64,000 nucleotides of DNA, taken from contig JBKBUF010000016.1 of assembly GCA_046290815.1 (NCBI GenBank), positions 44,285 to 108,284 of the forward strand, read 5' to 3'. Below the pieces are notes generated by a model. The model worked only from the letters and a program-made list of their open reading frames with translations. It did not search any database and was not told the DNA's origin. Every line of letters begins with the position of its first letter. Within the stretch, counting starts at the first letter, position 1. The translations under genes and the position numbers were made by a program. Source of the stretch: JBKBUF01 sp046290815 (lineage in GTDB: Bacteria > Bacteroidota > Bacteroidia > Cytophagales > Cytophagaceae). Shown here in pieces: positions 51,623 to 59,581 of the stretch.

Positions 51623-52572
51623 TGAGTACAATCCGTAACGACTGGACAAAAGAGGAGTTAGAGTCCATCTATTATCTTCCGTTGCTTCAATTGATTTCTG
51701 AAGCAATGGAAGTACATAAAAATTTTCACAAGGTTGGGGAAGTGCAAGCCTCATCTCTTGTATCTATCAAGACAGGGGGCTGTTCTGAAGACTGTGCTTA
51801 TTGTCCTCAGTCGGCCAAATACAACACCGGATTAAAGCCGGAAAAACTGATGGAGGTGGAAGATGTGGTTGCCTCAGCCAGAAAAGCTAAGGAAAATGGT
51901 AGCAATAGATTTTGTATGGGAGCATCCTGGAGGGAATTAAGGAACAATAAAGATTTTCCAAAAGTCCTGAATATGGTACGCCAGGTTTCAGCTTTAGGTA
52001 TGGAAGTTTGTTGCTCATTGGGTATGTTGGATGTTCCTCAGGCAAGGGCTTTGAAAGAAGCTGGTTTGACAGTGTATAATCATAATCTTGATACCAGTGA
52101 AGATTATTATCCGGCCATAATTTCAACAAGGACTTATCAGGACAGGTTGCGAACATTAAAGAATGTAAGAGATGCGGGATTGAGTGTTTGTACTGGTGGT
52201 ATACTTGGAATGGGAGAAAGTGAGGAGGATAGAATTAAAATGATAAAGGTGATGGCCAATCTTCCCAAACATCCGGAGTCTGTTACCATTAATATCCTGA
52301 TGCCAATACAAGGAACACCTTTGGAGGATGTTCCACAGGTTTCGGTCTGGGAAGTTATTCGTGCTGCTGCTACTGTGAGAATATCAATGCCGGAATCAAA
52401 GATAAGATTATCCGCTGGAAGAAACCAGCTAAGTTTATCTGAACAGGCATTGTGTTTTCTTGCAGGCGTAAATGCAGTATTTCTGGGAGAAAAACTTCTG
52501 ACAGCCGGAAATGTCACAAGAGAGAAGGATGAGGAGATGTTCAGTCTTCTGGGGATAAGCTTGAGTAAATAA
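51613..52572 (+). CDS. bioB: Biotin synthase
   Basis: The radical SAM enzyme (319 residues from this start) adds sulfur to dethiobiotin. The cluster motif is GGCSEDCAYCPQSAKY (C-x3-C-x2-C), and the second cluster cysteines fall near CSLGMLD and CTGGILGMGES. ATG 51613 lies 10 bases inside the end of nrdJ; a GTG at 51622 would avoid the overlap but lacks better support. The overlap suggests translational coupling of two unrelated enzymes. Confidence 0.92.
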   Translation: MQLVSTIRNDWTKEELESIYYLPLLQLISEAMEVHKNFHKVGEVQASSLVSIKTGGCSEDCAYCPQSAKYNTGLKPEKLMEVEDVVASARKAKENGSNRFCMGASWRELRNNKDFPKVLNMVRQVSALGMEVCCSLGMLDVPQARALKEAGLTVYNHNLDTSEDYYPAIISTRTYQDRLRTLKNVRDAGLSVCTGGILGMGESEEDRIKMIKVMANLPKHPESVTINILMPIQGTPLEDVPQVSVWEVIRAAATVRISMPESKIRLSAGRNQLSLSEQALCFLAGVNAVFLGEKLLTAGNVTREKDEEMFSLLGISLSK

Positions 52573-52650
52573 ATTTTAAATGCATTCAATTTCTTTGCGT
52601 ACTAATGAATATTGTGGCAGGATTGGGGCAGGAGAATAAAATAATAAATT

Positions 52651-54051
52651 ATGAAAACAATTAAAAAGATTATGTTGTCCGGTGCTGAAGTATGGCCTAT
52701 TATCGAAGGTGGAAAAGGTATAGGTGTCAGTAATGGAGCAACAGCCGGAGCGTTTGCAGCAGCAGGAGCTGTAGGTACAATTTCAGGAGTGTTTCCGCCT
52801 TATATAAATGAACAGGGGGAATATCAGCACATGCCGGTTAAAAGCACTCACAGAAAAGATCGCAGCAGGGAAGTAATAGAGTTTAGTATAGAAGGAAGCA
52901 TCAGGGAAATCAAAAAGGCATTTGAGATTTCAAAAGGAAAAGGAAGAATTCATTTGAATATTCTTTGGGGTATTGCAGGTGCAGAAGAAATTATTGAAAG
53001 GGTACTTGAAAAAACTCAGGGTATGTTGAATGGTATAACTTGTGGTGCGGGTATGCCTTACAAACTTGCCAGTATTGCCAGTAAGTATAAGGTATTTTAT
53101 TACCCTATCATTTCCTCCGCGAGGGCCTTCAATATCCTCTGGTCGAGAGCATATAAAGAATTTCCGCAGTATCTGGGCGGACTTGTATATGAAGATCCAT
53201 GGAAGGCAGGAGGTCACAATGGATTAAGCAATAAGGATAATCCTGATCAGCCTGAAGATCCTTATAAAAGAGTTCAGGAAATCAGGGATGCTGCCAGAAA
53301 AGTCGGCATGGATAATTTACCGGTGATTATGGCTGGTGGGGTATGGGATTTAAAAAATTTTGAAGGTTGGATCGATAATCAGGATCTCGGACCTATCTGT
53401 TTCCAGATAGGAACTAGGAGTTTGCTTACGCAGGAAAGTCCGATTTCTGAACAATGGAAGAAGAAGCTGATGAACATCAAAAAAGGTGATATTATTTTAA
53501 ATAATTACAGTTCTACAGGATTTTATTCATCAGCTTTAAATAATAGTTTTCTTGCCGAGTTGCAGGATAGGGCAAAAAGACAGATTGAATATAAGAAGGA
53601 ACCTGAAGGGGAATTCAGAATTCCTATCAATGTTACCAATGATAAAAAAGTTTTTGTTAGCGAACAGGGAAGACTAAAAGCTCAGAAGTGGTTGCTTGAA
53701 GGCTTTTCAAAAATCCTTGAAACTCCGGAGTCTTCGCTGTTGTTCCTGACAAAGGAGAAAGCAAGGCAGATAAAAACTGATCAGAGAGATTGCAAAGGCT
53801 GTCTTGCAGCCTGCAAGTTCAGTAGTTGGTCTACAGATGCGATCAGGAATTTCACAACCGGAATATTGCCTGATCCCAGAAGTTTTTGCATCCTTAAAAC
53901 ATTGCAGAATTTAATTTGTGGTTATAACATAGATCATGAACTTGTGTTTTCCGGGCACAATACTTACAAATTTTCAGAAGATCCTTTATATGCTAACGGA
54001 TATATACCGACAGTAAAGGAGCTTATATTGAAAATGATAAAATGGGAATAG
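52651..54051 (+). CDS. Nitronate monooxygenase-like flavoprotein with Cys-rich C-terminal extension
   Basis: A 466-residue protein. Residues about 1-330 match the nitronate monooxygenase family of FMN TIM barrels (KAGGHNG at 185-191, PVIMAGGVWD at 224-233, FQIGTRSLLTQE). A C-terminal extension of about 120 residues holds CKGCLAAC (Cys381, Cys384, Cys388) and SFCIL (Cys413), a possible Fe-S cluster. Typical family members end near 330-360 residues. It is 6 bases upstream of a radical SAM gene, so they are one operon. The substrate is unknown. Confidence 0.75.
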   Translation: MKTIKKIMLSGAEVWPIIEGGKGIGVSNGATAGAFAAAGAVGTISGVFPPYINEQGEYQHMPVKSTHRKDRSREVIEFSIEGSIREIKKAFEISKGKGRIHLNILWGIAGAEEIIERVLEKTQGMLNGITCGAGMPYKLASIASKYKVFYYPIISSARAFNILWSRAYKEFPQYLGGLVYEDPWKAGGHNGLSNKDNPDQPEDPYKRVQEIRDAARKVGMDNLPVIMAGGVWDLKNFEGWIDNQDLGPICFQIGTRSLLTQESPISEQWKKKLMNIKKGDIILNNYSSTGFYSSALNNSFLAELQDRAKRQIEYKKEPEGEFRIPINVTNDKKVFVSEQGRLKAQKWLLEGFSKILETPESSLLFLTKEKARQIKTDQRDCKGCLAACKFSSWSTDAIRNFTTGILPDPRSFCILKTLQNLICGYNIDHELVFSGHNTYKFSEDPLYANGYIPTVKELILKMIKWE

Positions 54052-54057
54052 GGTGGC

Positions 54058-55092
54058 ATGTACAACTACCAGTTTTTTGTAAGCAGACTGCGGTATTTCA
54101 GAGCTATACTTCCTTATATTACAATAAGGAAATTATTTAATCTGATTATTAGCGCTGTCTGCTATTTTTTCAATTTAAAGCGCGCCTCCTCGGTGCCTCC
54201 TGTCTGGATCATTATTCTTACCTACCGATGCAATTATCAATGTATTATGTGTCAGAAAAGCTCTCTGGATGATAATCCTTATAAAAAGCCGAAGTCTATG
54301 GACTTTGTCCTTCTGGAAGAAATATTAAGAGAAAATCATAAAGATATTTTTCTTGTCCAACTATTAGGTGGAGAACCAATGTATTATGATCGTTTTACTG
54401 ATGTATTAAAATTACTTAAAGAGTTAAAGATTGCATATTGTATCACAACCAATGGTTCATTGCTAAATGCTGAAATAGCAGAGCAGGTAGCAGGCAATTG
54501 TTCCTGGATAAGTTTTTCTCTCGATGCAGCTGATCCGGATTTATACAGAAGCATCAGAAAAGGCGGAAGTATTTATGCGATTGCCAGGAATATTATAAAT
54601 CTAAATAATGCCAAAGAACGAAAAAAGACATGCCTTCCTTTATTGAATGCCAGTGCTACTATGTTTACTTACAACCTTTATGATTTGAGAAATCTGCTAA
54701 ATTTTTGTTTCGAACATTCAATCCGGTCCTTATCCATCAGTGGCGGCAAACTTTATAATACAAAATTAGTAGGCAAAGAACATTTACTTCGGAATGTTAA
54801 AGAAGAGGCTATAGAAATTATTGAGAATGCAAGAAGAAATGCTGAAGCATTGGGAATAACATTGCGCATCGCATTAAGAAGTTTGTATGGCAATCCCACT
54901 GAAAGAAAAACACCTCGCAAGCGTACTTACAACACACGTCTTGATTTGTTTTATGAGGTGACGGTTCAGCCTGATTTCACCGTCGTATCTGCAGGGGATG
55001 ATTACAAATGTATGGGGACATTAAAGCGTGAAGGAATATCAGAAATTTGGAATGGTCATGAATATAAAGTCGCCAGAGATTGCAATCCGTAG
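54058..55092 (+). CDS. Radical SAM protein, C-terminus apparently shortened
   Basis: A 344-residue protein with a hydrophobic, basic N-terminus (to about residue 40) and the radical SAM motif CNYQCIMC (C-x3-C-x2-C, near 60-67), then GGEPMYY. The C-terminus has a SPASM-like end (YKCMGTLKREGISEIWNGHEYKVARDC) but lacks the usual last 20-30 residues and extra cysteines. The stop TAG is the first three bases of a perfect palindrome at 55090, so the gene may have been truncated by it. It follows the flavoprotein by 6 bases. Confidence 0.8.
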   Translation: MYNYQFFVSRLRYFRAILPYITIRKLFNLIISAVCYFFNLKRASSVPPVWIIILTYRCNYQCIMCQKSSLDDNPYKKPKSMDFVLLEEILRENHKDIFLVQLLGGEPMYYDRFTDVLKLLKELKIAYCITTNGSLLNAEIAEQVAGNCSWISFSLDAADPDLYRSIRKGGSIYAIARNIINLNNAKERKKTCLPLLNASATMFTYNLYDLRNLLNFCFEHSIRSLSISGGKLYNTKLVGKEHLLRNVKEEAIEIIENARRNAEALGITLRIALRSLYGNPTERKTPRKRTYNTRLDLFYEVTVQPDFTVVSAGDDYKCMGTLKREGISEIWNGHEYKVARDCNP

Positions 55093-55115
55093 GGACAAGG
55101 CATACCTTGTCCCTA
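55090..55115. repeat. Perfect palindrome providing both convergent stop codons
   Basis: TAGGGACAAGG (55090-55100) and CCTTGTCCCTA (55105-55115) form an 11-bp perfect stem with a CATA loop. TAG at 55090-55092 is the stop of the radical SAM gene. On the minus strand the TAG at 55115-55113 is the stop of the ferredoxin gene. It resembles dispersed GTAGGGAC-type palindromic repeats. A related but degenerate palindrome lies at 9751-9774. Confidence 0.85.
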
Positions 55116-55337
55116 TGAGGTTAATTCGATAATGCCGACAGGGCAACAATCTGAAACCTCCAGGCAGATATTTTCTTCGTCTGGTTCGGTTTGTAATATC
55201 TGTATTCCGTTTTTTCTGATTTCTGATCCCAGGAGATCGCTTTTGCCGTCTCTGTCATTGATTTCCCACTTTTCAGGCCAGATGTCGGAACAACTGCAAC
55301 AACCAATACATTTTTCTCTGTAGAAAATGATCTTCAC
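55113..55337 (-). CDS. Small [4Fe-4S]-type ferredoxin
   Basis: A 74-residue protein with CIGCCSCSDIWPEKW near its start (Cys10, Cys13, Cys16 in a C-x2-C-x2-C spacing) and SDCCPVGII near its end, which together ligate a single cluster. The C-terminus looks complete, with only a few residues after CPVGII. Its stop codon comes from the palindrome. It lies 4 bases after the U32 gene on the same strand and could be its redox partner. Confidence 0.85.
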   Translation of the reverse strand: MKIIFYREKCIGCCSCSDIWPEKWEINDRDGKSDLLGSEIRKNGIQILQTEPDEENICLEVSDCCPVGIIELTS

Positions 55338-55341
55338 TTTC

Positions 55342-56580
55342 TTATTTTTTTCTTTCTGTTATTTTGTACAACTTGTCAGATGGCCGGATTTTGAAAGGAA
55401 GTTTCAATGTAAATATCTCGCCTTTTTTAACTAATGAAACTTCAGACTCATCCCTTCTTAAATTCTCCACCCTGTAATTAATGACACCAGTCTTTGGTCC
55501 TGTGACCATTATTTCATCGCCAATGTTAAGCTGATCGCTTTCAAGAATAAACTCAGCTACTTCCGACTTTTGAAAATAATTCCTGCCTTTTCCTAGGTAA
55601 GATTTTATTTTTGTTGATATGGAACCAGGTGTTTCTGTCCATTCTCCCATCTTTCTTCCAAGATAATAGCCTTCCCAGAATCCCCTGTTGTATACCGATC
55701 TTAACCGGTCAATCCATCCTCTGATTTTTTCGATGCTGTATTTGCCTTCATAATATGAATTAACGGCTTCTTTGTAGCATGCAGTTACCTCCTTGACGTA
55801 TTCAGGGCTTTTGCCTCGTCCTTCAATTTTGAGAACGGACACACCTGCGTCCAATACCTTATCCAGAAACGATATGGTTTGAAGGTCTTTGGATGACATT
55901 ATATATTCGTTTTCTATCTTTAACTGATTTCCCTCTTCGTCTTCAACAATATATTTATCTCTGCAGTTTTGTTTGCAGGCACCGCGGTTGGCAGAAGCAT
56001 TATGAGTATGTAGACTTAGATAGCATTTGCCTGATATTGCCATACATAAGGCTCCATGGGAAAAAACCTCTATCTTAATTTTCTCTCCGGACGGGCCTTT
56101 CAATTCTTCGATTTTTATTTTTTCAGTAATGTGCTTTACCTGTTGTAATGTCAGCTCTCTTGCAAGTACCATAACATCGGCAAATCGGGAGTAAAATTTT
56201 ACCGCTTCATAGTTGCTGATGTTGGCCTGAGTGGAAACATGAACCGGGAGGCCTCTTTGATTTGCATAATTGAGAACGGCATGGTCACAGGCTATTACTG
56301 CATCCAGTTTAGCATCGACGGCCTCATCTATGATTTTTTTCATCAAAGGCAAATCATGATCAAAAATGACTGTGTTAAGTGTAAGGTATGCACTTACGCC
56401 AGCTTCGGCACACCTGCTCTTTATTTCATGCAGGTCCGATAGCCGAAAGTTGTCTGCAGACCTGGCCCGCATGTTAAGATGGTCTACTCCAAAATATATT
56501 GCATCTGCTCCTCCCTGAATTGCGGCCTGCAAAGATTCAAAGGATCCGGCAGGTGAAAGTATTTCTATCTTGTCTCTCAT
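55342..56580 (-). CDS. U32 family protein (TrhP/UbiU-like)
   Basis: The protein (412 residues from ATG 56580) has the U32 family mark EVFSHGALCMAISGKCYLS, followed by ANRGACKQNCRDKY, so four cysteines are set as in Fe-S U32 proteins. U32 members include TrhP, for prephenate-dependent tRNA uridine hydroxylation, and UbiU/UbiV for oxygen-independent quinone hydroxylation. The N-terminal IEILSPAGSFESLQAAIQGGADAIYFG is typical. It starts 1 base after the ctaA stop and 4 bases before the ferredoxin, so the three form one operon. Confidence 0.87.
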   Translation of the reverse strand: MRDKIEILSPAGSFESLQAAIQGGADAIYFGVDHLNMRARSADNFRLSDLHEIKSRCAEAGVSAYLTLNTVIFDHDLPLMKKIIDEAVDAKLDAVIACDHAVLNYANQRGLPVHVSTQANISNYEAVKFYSRFADVMVLARELTLQQVKHITEKIKIEELKGPSGEKIKIEVFSHGALCMAISGKCYLSLHTHNASANRGACKQNCRDKYIVEDEEGNQLKIENEYIMSSKDLQTISFLDKVLDAGVSVLKIEGRGKSPEYVKEVTACYKEAVNSYYEGKYSIEKIRGWIDRLRSVYNRGFWEGYYLGRKMGEWTETPGSISTKIKSYLGKGRNYFQKSEVAEFILESDQLNIGDEIMVTGPKTGVINYRVENLRRDESEVSLVKKGEIFTLKLPFKIRPSDKLYKITERKK

Positions 56581-56581
56581 C

Positions 56582-57628
56582 TTAATCTGCAATTGATTTA
56601 TATCTGGTTATATAAATAAGGTAAATGTTTGTGCATACTACTATTATGGCAAAGCCCTGATGGATGACGCCAAGACTTATAGGGACCTTATAGATAAGTG
56701 TGAAAATGCCTAGCAGTGCCTGTGCAGTTATGGCCAGGAAAAGTAGCAGGTTCCCTGTGATGAGATTCGTGTTTTTTTTGGTCCTGTAGGTGTAATATAG
56801 TGATGCGCCTGCTACAAAGAACAATGTTATTCCAAGCCATCGGTGGAGAAACTGAACCATTGTTCCATTGTCAAATAGATTAATCCATGCTGGCTTGAAT
56901 AGAACCACGCTGGCAGGTATCCACTCGCCATTCATGTCTGGAAAAGTATTGTACCCAAAACCTGCTTTCAAACCCGCTGTTAGTGTTCCGTAAAAGGTTT
57001 GAACAATCGTAAGCAATAGAATCAGGTAAAGCAATAATTTGGCATCAGTTGAAGACTTAACTCTTTTGACCCCCATTTCCGAGAGGGCTGTAATAAGAAT
57101 TACAACAATGAGTGTAAGTGCAAGGAAGAAATGTATGGAAAGCCGGTAATGACTGACATATGGGAGGTTTACCAATCCGCTTTTTACCATATACCAACCC
57201 ATGAAACCTTGTAGTCCTCCTAATGAAAATATTATAAGTAATTTTCTTGTAAGGCTTTTATATAACTGCCTGGTAAAATAAAACCAAAGGAAGGGGATGA
57301 TAAATACAATACCTATAGTTCTTCCTATTAGCCGGTGAAAATATTCCCAGAAAAATATTTTTTTATATTCGCCTAATTGCATTCCTGAATTTTTTTTCTG
57401 GTATTCCGGAAATTGTTTGTATTTCTCAAAGCTTTCCACCCATTCATCATGGTTTAAAGGCGGCAGAGTTCCGCTGATTACATTCCACTCTGTTATTGAT
57501 AGTCCTGAACCTGTAAGTCTGGTTATTCCACCAATAATTACCATACTGTAAACCATAATGGCTCCGGTAAAAAGCCAAAGAATTATTTTTTTATTTCCTC
57601 CCTGGTTTGCGTTGTTTATTTCATTCAT
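56582..57628 (-). CDS. ctaA: Heme A synthase (CtaA/COX15)
   Basis: A 348-residue membrane protein with about eight helices that converts heme O to heme A for cytochrome oxidases. Conserved pieces are GGITRLTGSGLSITEWNVISG, FFWEYFHRLIGRTIGIVF, MVKSGLVNLPYVSHYRLSIHFFLAL, and the late LHRWLGITLFF and VPISLGVIHQGFAI with His ligands. It belongs to an operon with the U32 and ferredoxin genes. A -7 box is seen at 57660-57667 (TAAGTTTG on the minus strand). Confidence 0.93.
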   Translation of the reverse strand: MNEINNANQGGNKKIILWLFTGAIMVYSMVIIGGITRLTGSGLSITEWNVISGTLPPLNHDEWVESFEKYKQFPEYQKKNSGMQLGEYKKIFFWEYFHRLIGRTIGIVFIIPFLWFYFTRQLYKSLTRKLLIIFSLGGLQGFMGWYMVKSGLVNLPYVSHYRLSIHFFLALTLIVVILITALSEMGVKRVKSSTDAKLLLYLILLLTIVQTFYGTLTAGLKAGFGYNTFPDMNGEWIPASVVLFKPAWINLFDNGTMVQFLHRWLGITLFFVAGASLYYTYRTKKNTNLITGNLLLFLAITAQALLGIFTLIYKVPISLGVIHQGFAIIVVCTNIYLIYITRYKSIAD

Positions 57629-57712
57629 TTCTGCTGTGCGGTATATACCTAATATTATACAAACTTATTAAGACAAGAGGATTCTTTTATTGATGTATTA
57701 CTATTGTAAAAC

Positions 57713-57724
57713 TGATAAAAATCA
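57713..57724. promoter_or_regulatory. FNR/CRP-type box between ctaA and ric
   Basis: TGAT-AAAA-ATCA is a perfect palindrome of the TGAT-N4-ATCA type, followed by TTTTTATAAT as at 44726. It lies 85 bases before the ctaA start codon, near -65 of its inferred start, and about 110 bases before the inferred ric start. Either or both genes could be controlled. Confidence 0.5.
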
Positions 57725-57771
57725 TTTTTATAATAGAGGGTTTTTTGAGATGAAAAATATTCTAAAATATC

Positions 57772-57785
57772 GGATAAAAAGATCC
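57772..57785. promoter_or_regulatory. Shared operator-like site (GGAT-N6-ATCC) before ric
   Basis: GGAT-AAAAAG-ATCC followed by TTTTTTC. It matches the sites at 44696 and 63788 and sits about 50 bases before the inferred ric start. It may be the target of a nearby regulator such as the Rrf2 protein. Confidence 0.45.
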
Positions 57786-57814
57786 TTTTTTCTTTTAAAT
57801 TACGTTTAATAATA

Positions 57815-57822
57815 TAACTTTG
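57815..57822 (+). promoter_or_regulatory. -7 promoter box for ric
   Basis: TAACTTTG is an exact TAnnTTTG match 20 bases before the ATG at 57842. The -33 region is only T-rich. Confidence 0.5.
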
Positions 57823-57841
57823 ATAAAAACAAAAAGAAAAA

Positions 57842-58774
57842 ATGGAACCACAAAAATTAGATGTCAGGGTGATTGAGCCAAGGCTTAAACATCCTACAAT
57901 ATTCAATACCTTCGATAGTCTGAATCCTGGTGAAGCATTTATTATTGTGAACGATCATGATCCGAAGCCTCTTTATTATCAGATGCTGGCAGAAAGGCCA
58001 AACCAGTTTAATTGGGAATATCTTGAAAACGGTCCTTATCAATGGCAGGTTAGGATAGATAAAAGTCCGGCCGGAAAAGAGCAGACTGTGGGAAAGCTTG
58101 CTGCTGAGGACTACAGAAAAGCTTTGGTGTTTAAAAGATTCGGAATTGATTTTTGTTGCGGAGGTAAGAAAACATTGGCTCAGGCAGCCCAGGAAAAGGG
58201 CGTAAATATAGACGAATTGCAGCATGAGCTTGATTTGCTTGATCAGGAGGATGATGCAGGAGAGAAAGATTTTAATAACTGGGAGCCTTCAAAGCTTATA
58301 GATTACATACTTGAGAAGCATCATGTTTATGTAAAAACCAGACTACCGGAAATTAAAGCTATTTTATATAAAGTGGTAAATGTGCATGTAGATTCACATC
58401 TAGAGTTATTTGATTTGCATACCAACTTTTCTTTGATGCATAACGATCTTATGGAGCATTTATATAAAGAAGAAAATATACTGTTTCCATATATCAAAGA
58501 ATTGGAGATTACAGGTAGAACTGACGAAGAACATCCTGGGGTAAAAGGAATTCTAAAGGTGATGGAACAAGAGCATGAGGCGGCGGGAGAGTTTTTTGAA
58601 AATATTAAAAAAATCACCACTAACTATCAGGCTCCAAAAGGTGCCTGCGGAAGTTTCAGGATGTTGTATTCTCTTTTAGAAGAGTTTGACGAAGACTTAA
58701 AACAGCATGTGCATCTGGAAAATAATATACTTTTCCCTAAAGCACTTAAATTGGAAAACGGACTATTTGCTTAG
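57842..58774 (+). CDS. ric: Di-iron Fe-S cluster repair protein (RIC/ScdA/YtfE) with N-terminal DUF2249
   Basis: A 310-residue protein with three parts: a DUF2249 domain (about 5-72), the ScdA N-terminal DUF542 domain (about 80-135, with IDFCCGGKKTLAQAAQ), and a hemerythrin-like di-iron bundle (about 150-305, with HHVYVKTRLPEI, VDSHLELFDLH, LMHNDLMEHLYKEENILFPY, EHEAAGEF and HVHLENNILFPKAL). RIC proteins repair Fe-S clusters damaged by nitric oxide or peroxide. First gene of a five-gene nitrosative-stress-like block. Upstream are a -7 box and two candidate regulatory sites. Confidence 0.9.
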   Translation: MEPQKLDVRVIEPRLKHPTIFNTFDSLNPGEAFIIVNDHDPKPLYYQMLAERPNQFNWEYLENGPYQWQVRIDKSPAGKEQTVGKLAAEDYRKALVFKRFGIDFCCGGKKTLAQAAQEKGVNIDELQHELDLLDQEDDAGEKDFNNWEPSKLIDYILEKHHVYVKTRLPEIKAILYKVVNVHVDSHLELFDLHTNFSLMHNDLMEHLYKEENILFPYIKELEITGRTDEEHPGVKGILKVMEQEHEAAGEFFENIKKITTNYQAPKGACGSFRMLYSLLEEFDEDLKQHVHLENNILFPKALKLENGLFA

Positions 58775-58778
58775 TAAT

Positions 58779-59576
58779 ATGGTTATCACGGAAAAAACAA
58801 AAATCTCTGCCATAATAAAGGAAAATGAGAAAGCCATAGATGTAATTGCATCAATCAATGCTCATTTTAAAAAACTGTATAACCCTGTATTAAGAAAGCT
58901 GCTTGCTCCCAGAGTCACTGTGGAGCAAGCAGCAAAAATTGGTAAAACAACAAGCAGATTAATTCTTGAGAAATTGAAAGAGATAAATTTTGATGTGGAA
59001 TTACCTTCAGAGGTCAAGGCAGAATCCGTTACGATTAGCAGCAATGATGTAGAACTGGACGGGCCGCTCACTGTTTTAGATGTCAGGGATATGATAGCGT
59101 CCTTCAAAGACCCTTTTTCAGTAATCATGAACAACCTAAAGCAACTTCCGGAGAACGGGACCTTGGTGCTTATAAACTCATTCGATCCTATTCCTTTAAA
59201 AGGGATTCTTGGAGAAAAAGGATTTAGCTGGACTACAATAATGGAAGATGAAAATACTTATAAAACATTTTTCAGGTTTGTGGGAAAGCAGAAGGAATCA
59301 GAGATAGATACCAATGAGAATGTTTGGAACTTTGAAGAATTGTATGAAAGAAATAAATACAATATGAAGGAAGTAGATGTCCGACATATGGAAATGCCTT
59401 ATCCCATGATTACGGTGCTTAATAAATTGGCGGAAATGAAAAGTGGTGAGGCCTTGCTTGTTCATCACGTCAGGGTGCCGCAATTTCTCCTGCCTAAGCT
59501 TGATGAGATGAAGTGCGGATATGCAATAAAGCAGATTTCAAATGAAGATGTAAAGCTAATAATTATAAAAACCTGA
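58779..59576 (+). CDS. DUF1858 plus tandem DUF2249 protein
   Basis: The protein (265 residues from ATG 58779, 4 bases after the ric stop) begins with a DUF1858-like helical part (TKISAIIKENEKAIDVIASINAHFKKL ... VTVEQAAKIG). Two DUF2249 units follow, at about 91-170 and 195-265, each with the LDVRDM or VDVRHMEMPYP start and a later GEALLV or NGTLVLIN segment. DUF2249 also forms the N-terminus of the adjacent RIC protein, so this is probably a partner in the same repair process. Function unproven. Confidence 0.8.
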   Translation: MVITEKTKISAIIKENEKAIDVIASINAHFKKLYNPVLRKLLAPRVTVEQAAKIGKTTSRLILEKLKEINFDVELPSEVKAESVTISSNDVELDGPLTVLDVRDMIASFKDPFSVIMNNLKQLPENGTLVLINSFDPIPLKGILGEKGFSWTTIMEDENTYKTFFRFVGKQKESEIDTNENVWNFEELYERNKYNMKEVDVRHMEMPYPMITVLNKLAEMKSGEALLVHHVRVPQFLLPKLDEMKCGYAIKQISNEDVKLIIIKT

Positions 59577-59581
59577 TTTCT

